DNA from: Anseranas semipalmata
Taxonomy: Eukaryota; Chordata; Aves; Anseriformes; Anseranatidae
NCBI GenBank assembly: GCA_013399115.1
Contig: VXAA01004003.1
Coordinates: forward strand, 249,716-313,715
Direction: 5' to 3'
Length of the DNA: 64,000 nt
Positions 23,466 through 36,200 of the stretch are shown piece by piece. The notes under the pieces were generated by a model. That model did no database searches and was not told the DNA's origin. It saw only the letters and a list, made by a program, of their open reading frames with translations. Both the position numbers and the translations under genes were made by a program. Positions within the stretch are counted from its first letter, which is position 1, and each line of letters opens with the position of its first letter.

Positions 23466-23689
23466 CCCCAGCGGGACAGGTGGCAGCCGGCGCCAAGCCC
23501 TTCTTTGGGGTTTCATGACGTGGCCCCGTGTTTTAGGATCATGGCAATAATCAGAACATTTAAATAGGATAAAAACAGAGGGGGGAAGCACGCTGTGAGC
23601 TCCTGTCACACCACTGTGGTGCAGACACACCCGACAGAGGCTGGGTATTAATGTTCCTAACCAAAATCAGAAGCATCTGTGCATATTAT

Positions 23690-24000
23690 AAAACAGTAAG
23701 CCCTCCTTATCTTTATTTTTCATTTATTGTAACAAAATATCATTGGAACGCTAGGGTGAAAATGTTGTTCATTAAACAACAGTAACGAAACTTGATTAGA
23801 AATGAATGTCTTTCTAACTAGTCTATTTTTGCTTTATGCCTTGAGCAATTTGAAGAAATTAGTGGTGAATAGCAAAATTTGTCAGTGTTGTGAGTAATTA
23901 TACCTGCAATTATTAAACACTTGTTATTAAAGTCGATCATAAAGCTGGCAATTTCTGTTCAAGCTGCATACTGATAAAATTAAGGATGCCAAGGCAAGAA
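23690..24000. promoter_or_regulatory. AT-rich patch with many homeodomain-like cores
   Basis: An AT-rich block directly after GC-rich CR1 sequence. It contains many TAAT/ATTA cores (ATTAAACAAC, GATTAGAAATG, GTAATTATACC, CAATTATTAAACAC, GTTATTAAAG). The look is that of vertebrate conserved non-coding enhancers, but conservation cannot be judged from one sequence. Confidence 0.2.
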
Positions 24001-27000
24001 CAATGGAGATGATTGGAGATCTTAGTGGGACATATGGAAGAAAGCTGGCTTTTATTTAGCCTAACAAGGGAACTGTCGGAGAGGATTTAACTGAAGTATT
24101 TTGTATGTTGAAGCGTATTGCAACAGCAGGCCCAGTGTGAGGGGGTGTGAAGGTTAATGGCAGAAGTTAAAACGTGCAGTTGTGGCTCCGTATTTCTTCA
24201 GTGCTCAGCTGCACTCTGGGCCTCTCCAGAAGTCTTTGGTCACAGGAACATCCTGGCTGCAATTTTACACCAGCGGTAAGAGGAGAAAAGCCTGACCACT
24301 ACATGAACAACAAGATGATGAAACTCCCAGAAAAATATTTTTCCACGAGAACTAAGTATGGTGTCGGAAAGCTTTTTTTTCTTCTAATCGGGCTAATCCG
24401 GCGCAGGACACCGCTATCGCAACGCCCAGCTCTCGCTGACGTCCCCGCATCGTGGCACGTGGGCCTTGTGCAGCTCCAGAGGGGAATTCCCTCCCTCTCT
24501 CCCGGCCCGTATTCACTCCAACTCGTGTTGCATTTCATGCCAATGGAGAGATTAACGGGCAGCGCCGGGATGTCTCCATTACACACATCTCCACCTAATG
24601 GCTCCAGGTAGACAGAAATATTTTCTTTCTACGGCTATAGAGGAGATGAAGCTCTACTAGAGGGAAATAATGGGTATTAACTTTCAAAAGGATGGTGAGT
24701 TGGTCTGAAATAAAATTCCTGTGGCTGACAATATGTGCTGGAGTTGTAAGATCGAGTAGCGAATTACTTGCAAAATTGCTACAGGGGAGGTCTCTGAAGC
24801 TGTGAACTGGGGCAAAGTGTGCCATAATCTATTTAGCAACCGATAATGCAAATTGCAGGGGAAAAAAAGAGAGGAGGGAAATAAATTAAATTTCTAAAAC
24901 ATTGTTGAGTATTTACGGGGAGGTAATAGGTTCCCCGACACTTCTCATAAGAGCCTGACCGTGAATCCCGTGGCCCTGGAGGAGCACCGGATCGGGTGAT
25001 GCCTCCTCCTTTCGTGCTTTCGTGGTCTGGTGGTACCCAGGGACCAACAAAACTCTCACATGGGTGGACACGTGTCTTCTGGCCTGGCCTGGCCGATCAA
25101 CCGCAGGGCCATGTCCGCAATGTGGACTGCTGCCAGCCCTGAGGTTTTGGGGCTGGCCGAGTTCAGATCACTGGAGAGCTGCTGCTATGGGGGCGGCGTG
25201 GGTCAGTGATGTTTAGCAGGACAGAAAGCAGTGAAGGGTGGATTTTGGAGGAAAGCCTGCTGTTTGGGGGAGATAGACTCCCTGCAAGCGGCAGGTACCT
25301 GGGTCAGCCATAGTAGGGGAGCTCATGAGTGGAGTCAACTGCTTCTCGGTGGCTACGCATCTTGGTAGAAAGACTTCAAGAATTACCCCTCCGTTCATTT
25401 TACATTGAAATCCAATTGGTTTTACACTGCTTGTTAAACAGACTGATGCATCGTTTCGGGTCCGAGTATGATTAATTGAAAAGTAACGTTGCTGCTGAAA
25501 GCCATAACCACTGCGTCACGCGTACGCTGCAAAACATCCTCACTCCTTAAGCAGGCAGCCGGGCTCTCGGCCGAGCACCGTCTTTATGTCTTGCATGAAT
25601 TTAAAATCTCTTAATCCCAAAGCCTGTGTGCGGGGCGAGCACTGCCGTCCGACCTGCTGCTCACCCCTGGGGCCCTGAAGGGCTCCTTGTGTTTTCAGCC
25701 TCATCGGGACGGAACCACCATTTCTGACGCGTGGACGTACCTATCCTGCAAGTCGGAGCTCTCCTTGCTCAGCCTCCTTCCCCCGCCGGTGACACCATCT
25801 CCGTGTTTAACATCGCCCCTCCAGAAGCACTGATGCTGAGGCTGCCACCGTGAGTTAATTAGCGCTGAATTATGTGCTGCGAAGGCTTCCTATGATAAGC
25901 GGTGTAAGAACAGAAAGCAGTGATGTAAGAACATACCCTGCATAAGAAAATTAATAATCAGGGGTCCGGTGTGAGACACACTCCCTGTGAATGCATGTGT
26001 AGCCTGACCACGTGGGACTTCACAGCGTCAATCTACAGGAAAAATACCTGGCTACAGAGAAATCGCTGTTTTGGTCCCCCACTTGCCTCCTCCTACCTCG
26101 CCACTCCCACAGGGAGTGCGTGACGATGCTCTCTTGCTCTGTTTTTAATTGCTTGCGTTTTGCTATGCATGCAGCACCACCAGAAGCAAAGCCTGCGATA
26201 CTGCTCCACCAGAGAAAGAATGATTTGCCCTCCCAGGGGACCTTGCACAGATGATGGCTTGCTCAGAAAATGATCTGTGGCATCTGCCTGTAAATACTGA
26301 GCTGGACCAGCTATGGGAATTGAACTCAGAGGTCAGAAGACTCGGAGTCCAGGGTTGGATCCAGTTTCACCCTCAGAGGCCTCAATAGAAAGGCTCCAGG
26401 TCTGCCTGGTGATTTATGCCAGGGGCAGCCAAACCTCCTGGCTCTCCAAGCAGCGTGCCGGAATCCCTCGAGCTCCCAACCCCATGGCCGTGCAGCACCA
26501 GGGGCAAGGATGAGGATGACAACAACACAGGGACGGGGCAGGCCATCGCATCCCCCCAGCAGCTGCTACATGTGGCTGCAAAGCCCCGGGCCAGCATCCT
26601 CCTGCAGGGACAGGGCGGCAGTCCCAGGCTGGGGACTGCTTGGGCGAGTGGGCCAGCTTCCTCTTGGCCGCCTAAGCTGCCTCTTTCCCCTCTCCCTCAT
26701 CTGCCTCACGCCTGGTTCCAAGCCCTGAATGCACTTTGAAGAATTATAAATCAATAGAAACGAGCGTGTTGCAGAGTTTCGGTGTGTTGGAGGCAGATTA
26801 AAAGGCTGTAACATTCATGAGCAAACATAAACATCAAGAGAGATTTATTCTGAAACAGCTTTGGTGTTCCTGGTGCTCCCTGCACCCGTTAGAACAGATA
26901 GTAAGTACATAATCTGCCAGTTACTGCATACACAACGTGCTGCTGAACTGATGCTCGTGCCCTAATTCAGATGCATATTGTGCCCTCTGGATGTGCTGTG

Positions 27001-29889
27001 GAGCTACTGGGAACCCAGAGCATCAAACAAATGTGTGTTCTTGCGTAGCCAGAGAGCGAAGCTGCGGGACTCGCGCTGCTGTGAGGCCAGGCTCCGCGCG
27101 GTGCTCGGGGCTTTGGTTGTGCATCAGAGAGCCCGGAGGGGCTGGCCCCGAGCTGCAGAGCTCTGCCGCCCCGTCCCAGCTGCTGGTGCTGCTGGTGGAG
27201 GTCGTCGCAACCTGAGCAAAGTGCCCTGGAGCCCTTCCCTTGCCATGCAGCTCGTGTGTCGCCATCTCGCGCGGGGAGCTCCTCGATGGCCGAGCGAATC
27301 CTGCCTCGGGAACGGGGATGCTGTGGTGGGTTCGCGTGCTGACAGCGGGGCCCAGGAAGGAGGACACAAACCACCCAGCTAACAGAGGCACCGGCGCTTT
27401 ATTGGTCTATCACATGTCAGCAAAAAAGCAAAGGTGGTGACTGGCTTCTTCGCTTCTCTGCCCAAACAGCCCCAGGCCCCAGCCCGGGCTCCGTAAGCCT
27501 TTTTTGCATTGAGGCCATGGCCGAGGAGATCTGCAGCCCAGAGGCTGGGCGACCGCGGCCGTGTCACGCTGCAGGGGAGGTGACCGGAGCTCCCTGCATC
27601 ACCAGCCTCCTCCTCGCCAGCTTTCCAGACTCGAGGAGTTTCTCTTGCAGGCTGAAGCTGACGTTCTCCAGCAAAGGAGACGCGTGCCAGTGGGCTGGTG
27701 CCAGCAATCCAGGTGTCTGTGCCATAGTGCTGCTTATTATCTCCCAGTGTTTAGTTTGATTGTGAACTCTAAGAGACTGGGCAAAGCTTCCCTGAGAAGA
27801 GGTGTCCTAGAGACTGACTGTGTTAGAGCCCGGGGCTGGTTTTATTAATTTTCCTTTAAAACATCTGGCCTTGATTGCTCAGATGCAGGCAGAGGAGTTG
27901 GTCTGACCTTACTGGACATCAACGGCTACACTGCGAGACTAGATGTTAATGTTTTAAAGAAATCCACGCTACACCCAGGTGTATACAGGATATGCGTTTG
28001 GTTTCCCCACAGATTTGCCAAAAGGAAAACTGAAAGGGAGACAAACATCTTCTGGGGTGAGCTTTCTGTTTGCCTTCTTAGGGCACCGACTGAAATTCAT
28101 CGATTAAAGCGAGCATCCATTGCTTGCAAAACCACAGGGTGTTATGAAATTTTGAGCTCAAGGAGGTCAGCAGAAAGACTCCAGTGAGGCTAAATCAAGC
28201 TTAAAATAAATGTGGTTTTGGTTTGCGGCAAACCTCTGGAGAAGAAATTCCATAAAAATGTCATAAAGTTCAGAAACATTTCCCTGAGATTTCGGGAGGT
28301 CGCAGCGGCAGCGAGGGCCCACGTGCTGCACCCTCTGCGGCACTCAAGGAGGCAGGGCCGGGAACACGCCTTGGTTCGTGCAGTGAGGCACCTCAAAGTC
28401 TTCCCCAGGTAACCCGCGACTTCAGCACTCGGTGCTAACAACATTTGTAACCATCGCATCAGAAGACAGTGCTAAATGAGGATTAAATGATTAATTTTGT
28501 TGTTTACAATGTAGTTGCAATGCTTATTCCCAGATGCAAAGACTTGAACTGCATTAGAAAACACTCACCGTCTCACAAAATAAATGCCCTAATTTGTCTT
28601 TTTTTTTTTTCTTACCGGTGTTTAAGAAATAATTACTAATAGATCTTTTCTTTCTGCCTTTTCCCCACCTCCTTGCAAACAAAGGCCCCTCCAAGGGCAT
28701 CCCTCGGCTACAGCTGCCGCTACCTGCAGGAGAATACATTACAGGCTTCACCTCCAGCATCACCTTGGAAACAGCGGAGCAGCTTTACGCGGGGTCTGGA
28801 GGAGCGCCGGGTGTTGTGCAGGGCGTTGAACGGGGCATTGCCCTGCTCCGGAGCACTGCTGGGTCATGGTGCCCGCGTGGGTGCGTCCTGGCGTGGGCTG
28901 ATGCTTGCACATCCAACCCTGACTCCACAGCCGCGGGCCGGTGGGGTGAGCGCGGTCCCACCTGTGCACGCGATGCCCCAGCATCTGCTGCAAGTTCTGG
29001 GTGATGGGGCCGGGAAGATGTTTCAGGTCTTGCTTTTATAACGGGGATGGAGGTTGTCAAGCTCTCTGTGCCCTCAGCATCTCGTTTGTTATCATGAGGA
29101 GGAGTCTTCGCCCTGTGCCGTGCAGGGAGCCCGTTGCTGTTGCAGCAAGGAAACTGCAATGACAAGGCAGCCGTAATTGCATTGTGCTGAAAGACATCGC
29201 TGCCTCCGCCGCCTGATGTCCGGGTGGCCTCACGAACCTGAGGCTAGTGATGGACAAAATGGCAACGCATACATTCAGCCTCCCATGGAAAGGGTTCAGA
29301 CATTAATGACACAGCAGAAAAGAAGTGTAAGGCCCCCTAGAAAAAACACACAAGTGACATGGATGGTTACAAAGCCATAGAAGGAAATCAGGCTGCTGTT
29401 TCTACCGTCCTTTAACAACACCTTTCCTAAGGTATTATCACCCATGCTCACTCCGTGCACGGGGAACAGCTCTGCTGCCTGCTGCAGGGATGGCTTCGGT
29501 ATCTCTGCAGCATTTTGGCCACTCCGGAGATCACTTCCAAGACACAGCCATAAGGCAAAGGGAAGGCCTGGTGTAGGTCCGGCTCGTAGCATTCATCTTC
29601 CTGCAGCCCAAGGGGGTGCTACTTGTTTTTAAGAAAGCACTTCCACTGATTTTATTTTTTCAAAGAAAAAAGTTCCTTCGCGAGTGCAGAGGTGACCCGG
29701 GTGATCCCACATGCGCTGCTGGGGGCTTGCTGAGCCCACCGCCGCGCCAGCTGCAGGGCACAGGACCCACAGAGGCGCTCTGCCCATGGGCTGCCTTTGC
29801 ACGGGGATCTAATGAAGTGAAAGAAGGGGTAGGTCGAAAACGTGGCATTTTTTCTTGTCCCCTTTGCCTTCTGTCACTGTTTTCTTAAC
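24001..29889. other. Intergenic, no gene seen
   Basis: Alternating AT-rich and GC-rich segments. CpG-rich patches lie at about 25540-25810 and 27030-27340. An ATGCAAAT octamer is at 24846. No recognised coding exon, repeat family or RNA gene is seen, and open frames in the GC-rich parts lack family resemblance. Confidence 0.5.
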
Positions 29890-30230
29890 CAGACTGTCCT
29901 GCTTTCCGCACCGAGTCCTCCTGGTTTCTGCTCCCTCGCCCCTTCCCCTCTCTGCCTCCGTCATCCATCACCGCGACCGAGCTCCCAGAAATGGCTTTAA
30001 CAGTCCCTGTCTTCCTTTCTCCTCTCCGGCCACCACCTCCCGTCCCGAGGCACGCCGGCGGGACGCTCTTCCCCTCTCCCTGCCCACCTCCTGGCTCTTC
30101 TGGGACGTACCGCCCTGCGGGGCGGGCAGGGACGGCTCCTTTCCTTCCCTCTTCTGACGCAGCACATCGCAGCCTGGACGTCACCACCTTCTCCCTTCCT
30201 TCCTTCCTCGCGTTGGGAAGCTTCTTCAGG
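29890..30230. repeat. Pyrimidine-rich (C/T) tract
   Basis: The + strand is strongly biased to C and T over about 340 bases, with runs such as CTCGCCCCTTCCCCTCTCTG and CTTCTCCCTTCCTTCCTTCC. The polypurine/polypyrimidine asymmetry is interrupted but clear. It is not a tandem repeat of one unit. Confidence 0.6.
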
Positions 30231-33200
30231 GGAGACAGCAAACAAGTCCAAACCAGTCCCTGCCCTGGCCCATGGCTGAACCCGAAGATGTTCGCGTTTC
30301 TCCACAAAACCCCTTGTGATCTCCACAGCGGGCAGCTATTCGACGCCGTGTCCCAGACATCACAGTCGGATTGCGAAGTGCCCTCGGGAACGCCTTTCTC
30401 CTATCTCCGCCACTTTCCCTCTTCTTTCTCTTCTTACCAATAATCATAGCCGAGGGTGAGACAAAGCCTTCGTTGTACTAGCCCTCCAAGGATAACGTGG
30501 GCAGATGCTGTAAAAACTCACCCGAGTTAACTAGTCAGAACAGAGGAGACTTATTCCTGCAGTAAAACAGCAACAGGGGGAGCTTTTGCCAATTTTACAC
30601 AGAATAAAGAATGGTCAGTGAGATTCTCAGGGAAACAGGGTCACATTTTACAACCTGGGAGGGGAAAAAGATTTTACTTTAGCATTTAGGGACATGCTTC
30701 GGGTGAGCTCAGACAGCTCTGTTTCCCTGAGTTATAGGCAGGCCAGTGTCGTATGGAGTGGAAAGTGCCACAGCCCCACTGGCTTACTGTGACAGCCTTC
30801 AAATTCCAGCATCTCACCCTGGGTGAAGAAACTGATATCTTTTTGTAAGGCTTTAACAGTAAAATCACTGTGGAAATATTGTTTGTAACTGGTAGAACTC
30901 GAACATTTATTATACTGCTATGAGACAGTGATTTAGTATTTTATAGCCGTTAAAAAAAAAAAGTTCTTAAACTGTTTTAAGAAATGCTTGAGGGATGATG
31001 CTTTAGCAAGCCATCACAAATGCTGTGACAAGGCAGGCGATATATAACCTTTTACTGCGGGATCTGAATTGCTCAAATGTTAAGCCGTCTTCACACATGA
31101 TGACAAAACAAAGAGTACAGCTTCTGAAGCATGCTAATATTAGATACCACTTCTTAGGTTGTTTTACAGAGATTTGATTTGTGCCTCATTTATTTTCCAC
31201 CATATTTTCCACTGACTTCTTATATGATGTTACCGGTATGTTTTGTAGGAGAAAAACGATAATTTAATTCAGCTAAGGTAGCTTTTTTGTCAGATCAACC
31301 TACTTTGCAGGTAAGATTTATATGGTCTTTGCAGTCATCCATGATTTATTCTGAAAACCAAATGTTAGATAACATGCTGGAGGCACTCGGAGGGAAGATT
31401 TATATAGTGTTTTATTTCCATTTTGTACAAGGGAACCTGAGGCCGAGGAGGTTAAATAAATGCTCAGAGTCACACGGGGCGCTGGGCAGAAAAGGAAACT
31501 CAACCCAGACCTCTGCACGTCCTGAACTAGAGCAACAGCAGCAAGGAACGTCAAATGGGTAACCTAGGTCAGGGTATTCTCAGCAAAAGTCTTCTTTCAA
31601 GAAACAAATTTCTGGCAGTCCTTCCCCCGCTAGCTTTCTAAGCTTTTGCACTGCCAAAAATGAATTGCTCTCTTTGACAAAGCTTTCGAATTCATTCAGG
31701 CTGAATCTGTTTCCCCTTCTGGATTTCAGTTATTAACGGCTATTTTTATCTCTGGTGCATCCAGCCACCACATATTCTTAAATAAAGACACTTTCTGCTT
31801 TTTCCTTTTGCGCTTTGAAGCAAATAGAATTGCTTGAAATGTAGACATGCAGAAAGGTGACCATTCTTAGAGAAGTGCAGGATTTCCAGGTAAATCTTCA
31901 GCGTAGAGTACTTCTCACAGTAGCAAGTAGTTTTACTGAAGCACATGATGTACTGTGAGGAGTGTTTTTATATACCATTTATTTGCAGACATGTAATGAA
32001 ATATCTCTTCTTTGTTCCAGCCTGTTCCCAGTTTAGTCACCAAGAAATAAAAGAATTCTGAGAATACACCCATCTCTTATCTGGCACAACAGCAATGTCA
32101 GATTTTTAATTTTGAATGAGATGACTAAAAGTGCTTCGTTAGACAAAGAGAGAGAGCTGTTATATGGCCTGGAGAAGCTGGAATGTGATGGAATATTCTG
32201 ACAGCGTGAAATAAGTGTATATAAAACTACCGCAACAGACCCAGCTACTGTCTGCTTCCTTTGACTTCAATTGGCATGAATCGGCTACAATAACGTAGAT
32301 GTTTTCAAAGGGGGAAGAGAAAATTTCTCATTTGTCAGTAAGCCTTGACTCAGGTACAATTAGCCACCTTGGGGAAAATTGACCCTTGAAAACACAATTT
32401 CTGACTATTTAATGTTGCAGCACGGTCTCACGGCTGTTCAAAATAATTTGGGCACCATCCTGGAGAGTCAGTGGGAGGAAGACTTGTGCAGAAGAAGACA
32501 GAAAGGTGCTGCTTTTGTGGCCAAGCTTGCCAGAATTTACCAGGGGGATCAAAAGGACAGAAAGCAAAGGAGCAATGCATCGGGGCACGGCGCCTTTCAA
32601 GCTGCATTTCCGTGGTCTCTCTTGATGTTCTCAGTAACTGGTAGGGTTGCATGTGGTGAAATGTTTGCAATGTCCAGTCTTTCCTTGTTACACCCCTTTC
32701 CCAAACAAACAGCGTGTGTCTGATGGGCAGATTCACTCTCTGGAAGGTGATGCTTTAAAAACAAACCCCAGTATACAGCTGCGCACTGACTTCTCCGCGG
32801 AGTTAAAGAAAAAGCTATGTTCAAATGTGGATGCTAAATGTGACCATAGGGATTAATTTCCTTTTTATCCACATGCATGAACAATGCAGTGCACATGGTG
32901 TTTTTACTACCTGAGAATAAATAAATAAACTCAAGTTAGCAAAAGCCCTGAAACCCAGCAGCTGTAGCCCTCTGCTAATGGTTTGTGCCCAGGAACGGTG
33001 TACGTTAACAAGCCTGTCTCTGCTGAAGCTTTTGATATCGCTGTTGCACTTGACAACTCGGACGCTGAAGTGGCTCAGAAAATGTCTCTGCTGGCCTTGC
33101 TAATGCACAAACTGCCTCCTCGCACTTACCGAAATGCCTCTTGCAAGCACATACTGTGCAAGCACGTCAGTGTTTATTAAATCTGGGCCTGAGATGTGGA

Positions 33201-36200
33201 GCGGCCTCAGTCTACTCCAATACCAAGGAAGATGATGTTCTACCCCCTGCAGGGTCAGCTCTTAGCTTGTAAATAAAGCTATAGTCTCATTCTTCATCAA
33301 GTAAATTCCCTTTCTCTGGCAATTGCACACCCTTGGAGTGATGCCAGCCTTATCTGAATGTGACTTGCCCTCTGGGGAATTTCCCTGAATATTTTCTCTT
33401 ATAGGAATGAGAGAAGCTCAGAATTATGACACCCTGTATTCATATAAAATACCATGAAATGGTTGTTTACAGTGAACTGTGCACCAATCCAGCAAAGAGC
33501 CCCACTGTGCACATGATGGGGAGGTTACAATAACAGGTAGCTCCGAAAGGACCTGCAGCCGAAACCTAGATGTATTTATACTTGCTGCTGTGAGGTTTCT
33601 TTTTGGATCACATCATTATATTAACTGCTCAGGTTTTCTGAAGTTTAAAAGACATGGTTTGGACCTTAGGAGATGATATGGAAATGAGTCAACAATCTGG
33701 GGGCAAGCCCAGTCAGTTCCGATAATCCCATCAAGCAAACTAAGTATTTAAGTTGAAGTACAGACACTTATTGTGGTGAGGATTTCAATTTGGACTGGAA
33801 TTTCACAGCTGTTTTCGGTATCTTTGATCTTGAACCAAGCACTAGTCCCCAGATGCCCCAGGCTTTGAGGAACCTCAGAGAAGCCATCTCCAAACCTCGG
33901 TCTTCGCTGCACTATGCTGCTCGATGAGCAGTGGAAAGTTTCCCATGGGTTTGGACTCTGCATCTCCACATTCCTTCCGTTCCCCTCCTGGCTCTCTCAT
34001 TTCCTCTCCGCCCGGCCGGGCGAGCAGCAGCATCTTTTGTGCTGTGCTCCAAGTTACGCACGGGCTGACTGGCCAGAGGGTTCTTGCCCCTCGTTACAGA
34101 TAAGAGACTGAAAGTGTTTTTCCCCTTTGTGGGGCTGCCCTGGGGATGTGAAAGTTAATGCCTGCCTAAAATTTGTCCAATGGCATACCTGGGGGATCTC
34201 TGTGTCTGTCAAGTAGGATTGAAAGTGATCGGTGGATTAAAAAAATTCTTAGCCGGTCACTGAGATGAGGTGACAGCACAGGTGTTGGTTTCCTTTGAAC
34301 ACTGCTGTTGAAGCAGCATCTTGCTTACAGAAATCAGCTTTTCCAGCTTATCTCTTTTTTAATGCTTAAACAGGTATGTTCTGCACCTGAGACCTTCACT
34401 CTGAACGCAGGATGAGTCTATTGAATGGCGTTGGGTCATTCCGATTACCCTGGTATCAGAAGCAAAGGCAGCAAAACTTCATTTAGGAGCTTTGTCCTAC
34501 ATTGTCATGTAGCCAAAACATCAAAGTCTGGTGCTAGGTGTCTGTAGCACAGCCTGGGGTGCAAAGAAGACAAGCTCACCGGGATCTGAATCCATGCCTG
34601 TGAAGGGGCGAGAAGCTTTCCATGGTCCTCTTCTCTCTGACTCTGCTCAGGGTGGGGATGGAAATAAGGGGCTGGCCCACTGCAGAAGGCCTGCGGAAGA
34701 GAGAGGCAGAGATCGAGAACTTGAAACACCCAGGATTATTGGCTTCTTCAGGGTTCCTGCCAGCCTGTTTGAGGGTGCCCACCCGTGCCATGACCAGGAT
34801 GGGTAGTGGCCTCACTTTGCCAGCATCCCTCCCCTCTGCCCGGGTGGCGGCTCTCAGGGGAGCACCACATGCTCCTCATTCAGTTAGTGGGGAAGCTGTC
34901 AAAACATGAAATGAAGACAGAACATGTTCCAGATGCATGTAGTGACCCTGGGCTTCCTGAAGGCAGCAGCGGGTAGTGCTCCTGCTGTGGCTGTCCCAGC
35001 CCGCCATGGCCACATAGGCCATATCCAGCAGAGCCTCAGCTGCAGAAGAGTTGCTAATCCTTCAATGAGGAGGGTAATTTGCATCCTTGGTTAAACTTTT
35101 CCATGACAATATGTTCTCCATTACCCAGTATTTTTAAGGTTGGGACCAGAGACCTTCTGGAAAACATACATTGTCATTCAGCAACAAATCTGGGGACATC
35201 CTGATAATAAATGAAATTTTAAAAAGGTGGTCAGATAAATTGGGATTTTCTAGGCTTAAATTCTATGCCTGTAGCATCCTAATGCCCAAGTTCTCCACTT
35301 CCTTCTGTCCAACTGGGACAGACAAAAGATGCTGTCTGGGACTGCTGCTAATTCCATGGCGTCATGCTGGTGGGGAGACGGTCCCATCTGGTGCTCCATC
35401 TCTCCTGCCATCAGAGAAAGGGGGCGTGAGCACACAACCCCCCTCATTCTGTTACTCTGGGCTCAACCAACCTACAAATGGCAACTAAAATTCATAACTC
35501 GATTGCTCAGAGACGGCAGCAGTTTGGAGAAGAAGCAAAGAGAAACGAGAAAATTTTATCCCTTATCTCTGCTCGGTTTCTTAGGCACAGAGTGGAAACC
35601 TGGGTGATCCATGAGCTCTGTTGAGCATCCTCCTGTTATGAAGAGATCTGCTATCACAACCACAACTCTACTGTACCATATCTCAGTGATAGGGAAAAAT
35701 AAATAAATTATTTGGGGTATTTTGAGGAAAGAACTGATAGAAGAGCGATGAGATGTTTTTTCCCCTGTAGTAATAAATTTAAAAGCCAAAGAAGCAGAAA
35801 GATAAGCTGTAAGAAAGATTCACAAGCTGCATTGTTCATTTTGATAATGTTAAAAAGCTCAAGGAGCGCAAAAGCAGCATGTGCTTCCGTCAGCAAAACT
35901 TGCAATGAAATTAGATGTTTGCTTTACGTGTTAATGGCTGCCAAGAAGCAGGCTCTGATCTTTCAGCTGTCATACTCTTGTTTAAAACTGATGGATGGAT
36001 TCAGCATCTTCTAAAAGGTGAAATGAAAGAGTGAAAAGAGCCCCAAGACCTTTTATACAGAAGGAACTGGAACCAGGTGGAACACTACCTGAACAATTCT
36101 GACCTGGCAGGGACTGCCACTAGAACCAACCCCAAAGGCAGGCACTGCTCTCAGCACCGGCTGCCAGTGCTTAATTTTAAGGATTATGGGCAATCTGTGA

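Noticed and set aside
22732..23630. Open frames of 112 to 194 codons on the minus strand and companions on the plus strand
   Set aside because: Partly CR1 (23300-23465) and otherwise GC-rich sequence open in many frames. No family resemblance and no exon boundaries.
24174..24611. 145-codon open frame in the intergenic interval
   Set aside because: Not bounded by convincing promoter or splice signals, no recognised motif, and an overlapping frame of similar length on the other strand suggests chance.
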